13,466 nt of DNA, taken from NCBI GenBank assembly GCA_048173955.1, contig DBEYOB010000145.1, forward strand, positions 1 through 13,466, written 5' to 3'. The position numbers and the translations under genes are program-made. Shown piece after piece: positions 13,090-13,466 of this stretch. Origin of the DNA: CAZUFB01 sp048173955. Lineage in GTDB: Bacteria; Actinomycetota; Coriobacteriia; Coriobacteriales; UMGS124. The notes under the pieces are model-generated. The model made no database searches and was not told where the DNA came from. It was given only the letters and a program-made list of their open reading frames with translations. The first letter of the stretch is position 1; each line of letters opens with the position of its first letter.

Positions 13090-13466
13090 CTATGCGGTCT
13101 CGCCTATCTGCTGGGTGTCGTCGGCAGCCCAGCCGCCCCAGCCCCAGCCGGGGCCGTAGCCGCCGTCGCGGCCGGAGTCAGACGAACCGCCGCCCCAGCC
13201 GTAGCCGCCACCCCACCAGCCGGAACCGTCGCCGTCCGACGAGCCGCTGTCAGAGCCGTCGTCGGAACCCCAGCCCCAGATCCACGAACCCCAGCCGGGC
13301 TCGGACTCCTCGCCCTGGTCGGCCGCATCGTCGGCCGTCTCGGTCGACGCCGCGTCATCGTTGTCGGAGCCCAGCACGACCTCGAGGTCCACGGTCTGGC
13401 CGTCGCGGTTGACGGTGAGGGTCACCGTGTCGCCGATGGCGTGCGAGCGCACCTGGATGATGACGT
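13090..13466 (-). CDS. HtrA-like PDZ serine protease, C-terminal end, partial
   Basis: The frame is open to the right edge and ends at TAG (13090-13092), giving about 124 visible residues. The first 30 or so (VIIQVRSHAIGDTVTLTVNRDGQTVDLEVVLG in short segments) match the end of a PDZ domain of trypsin-like HtrA/DegP proteases: the R-[SH]-x-x-G-D-x-V motif followed by V-x-R-D-G. After an acidic linker (SDNDDAASTETADDAADQGEE in two parts) comes a ~70-residue tail extremely rich in Gly, Trp, Asp and Ser (GWGSWIWGWGSDDG, GWWGGGYGWGGG, GPGWGWGGWAADD). The protease domain would lie beyond the window, so the assignment depends on the PDZ remnant alone. HtrA proteins handle misfolded envelope proteins; the tail presumably lies outside the membrane. 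An unrelated PDZ-containing protein cannot be excluded. Confidence 0.65.
   Translation of the reverse strand, partial: VIIQVRSHAIGDTVTLTVNRDGQTVDLEVVLGSDNDDAASTETADDAADQGEESEPGWGSWIWGWGSDDGSDSGSSDGDGSGWWGGGYGWGGGSSDSGRDGGYGPGWGWGGWAADDTQQIGETA

Noticed and set aside
11126..13159. 677-codon + strand open frame opposite amtB and the P-II gene
   Set aside because: It is a His/Arg/Glu/Asp-rich mirror of GC-rich genes on the other strand, with no domain; the minus-strand genes are unambiguous.

Overview
The window reads as a high-GC chromosomal segment of an anaerobic actinomycetote, most likely class Coriobacteriia, family Eggerthellaceae. This is inferred from a Tat-exported fumarate-reductase-like flavoprotein with no haem domain, a LuxR-type regulator carrying a 12-helix MFS-like membrane half, and exported flavodoxin lipoproteins. 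The first ~870 bases are visibly poorer in GC than the rest and look foreign.

Layout. (1) 1-842 (+): C-terminal part of a DUF262/DUF1524 (GmrSD-type, HNH) restriction-like protein, cut by the left edge. (2) 876-5843: a redox module. Three + genes follow one promoter: a flavoredoxin-like flavin reductase (996), a Tat lipoprotein fusing DUF362 to flavodoxin (1648), and an aldo/keto reductase broken by one in-frame TGA (3362). A convergent NADPH-dependent FMN reductase-like gene (4469-5002, -) and a divergent TetR regulator (5211, +) complete it. The promoter before 996 and the promoter before tetR share the same architecture: -35, 17 bp, -10, and two operator sites whose centres lie 34-35 bp apart. 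The TetR protein therefore probably controls its own gene and the distant operon.

(3) 5844-8384: a LuxR-family membrane regulator (-) bracketed by two copies of a 182-bp element with inverted ends. The region upstream of luxR also holds an eight-unit 17-bp tandem array, a 24-bp tandem pair, a second 17-bp array of different sequence, and a terminator. (4) 8385-10094 (-): Tat-exported FAD flavoprotein reductase, with a ~640-bp upstream region that includes a third inverted-repeat structure around an AT-rich core. (5) 10734-10991 (-): tRNA-His and tRNA-Lys with a promoter and terminator. (6) 11066-12823 (-): amtB and a P-II gene, an ammonium uptake and nitrogen-sensing pair. (7) 13090-13466 (-): C-terminal end of an HtrA-like PDZ protein with an unusual Gly/Trp/Asp/Ser-rich tail, cut by the right edge.

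Most unusual signals: the matched TetR operator pairs linking two promoters, the two equal-length repeat elements around luxR (one supplies the last residues of LuxR), and the UGA-interrupted aldo/keto reductase with an otherwise intact frame and a strong hairpin just after the UGA. No complete, clearly novel multi-gene system could be shown from sequence alone. The TetR-controlled redox module is the best candidate.
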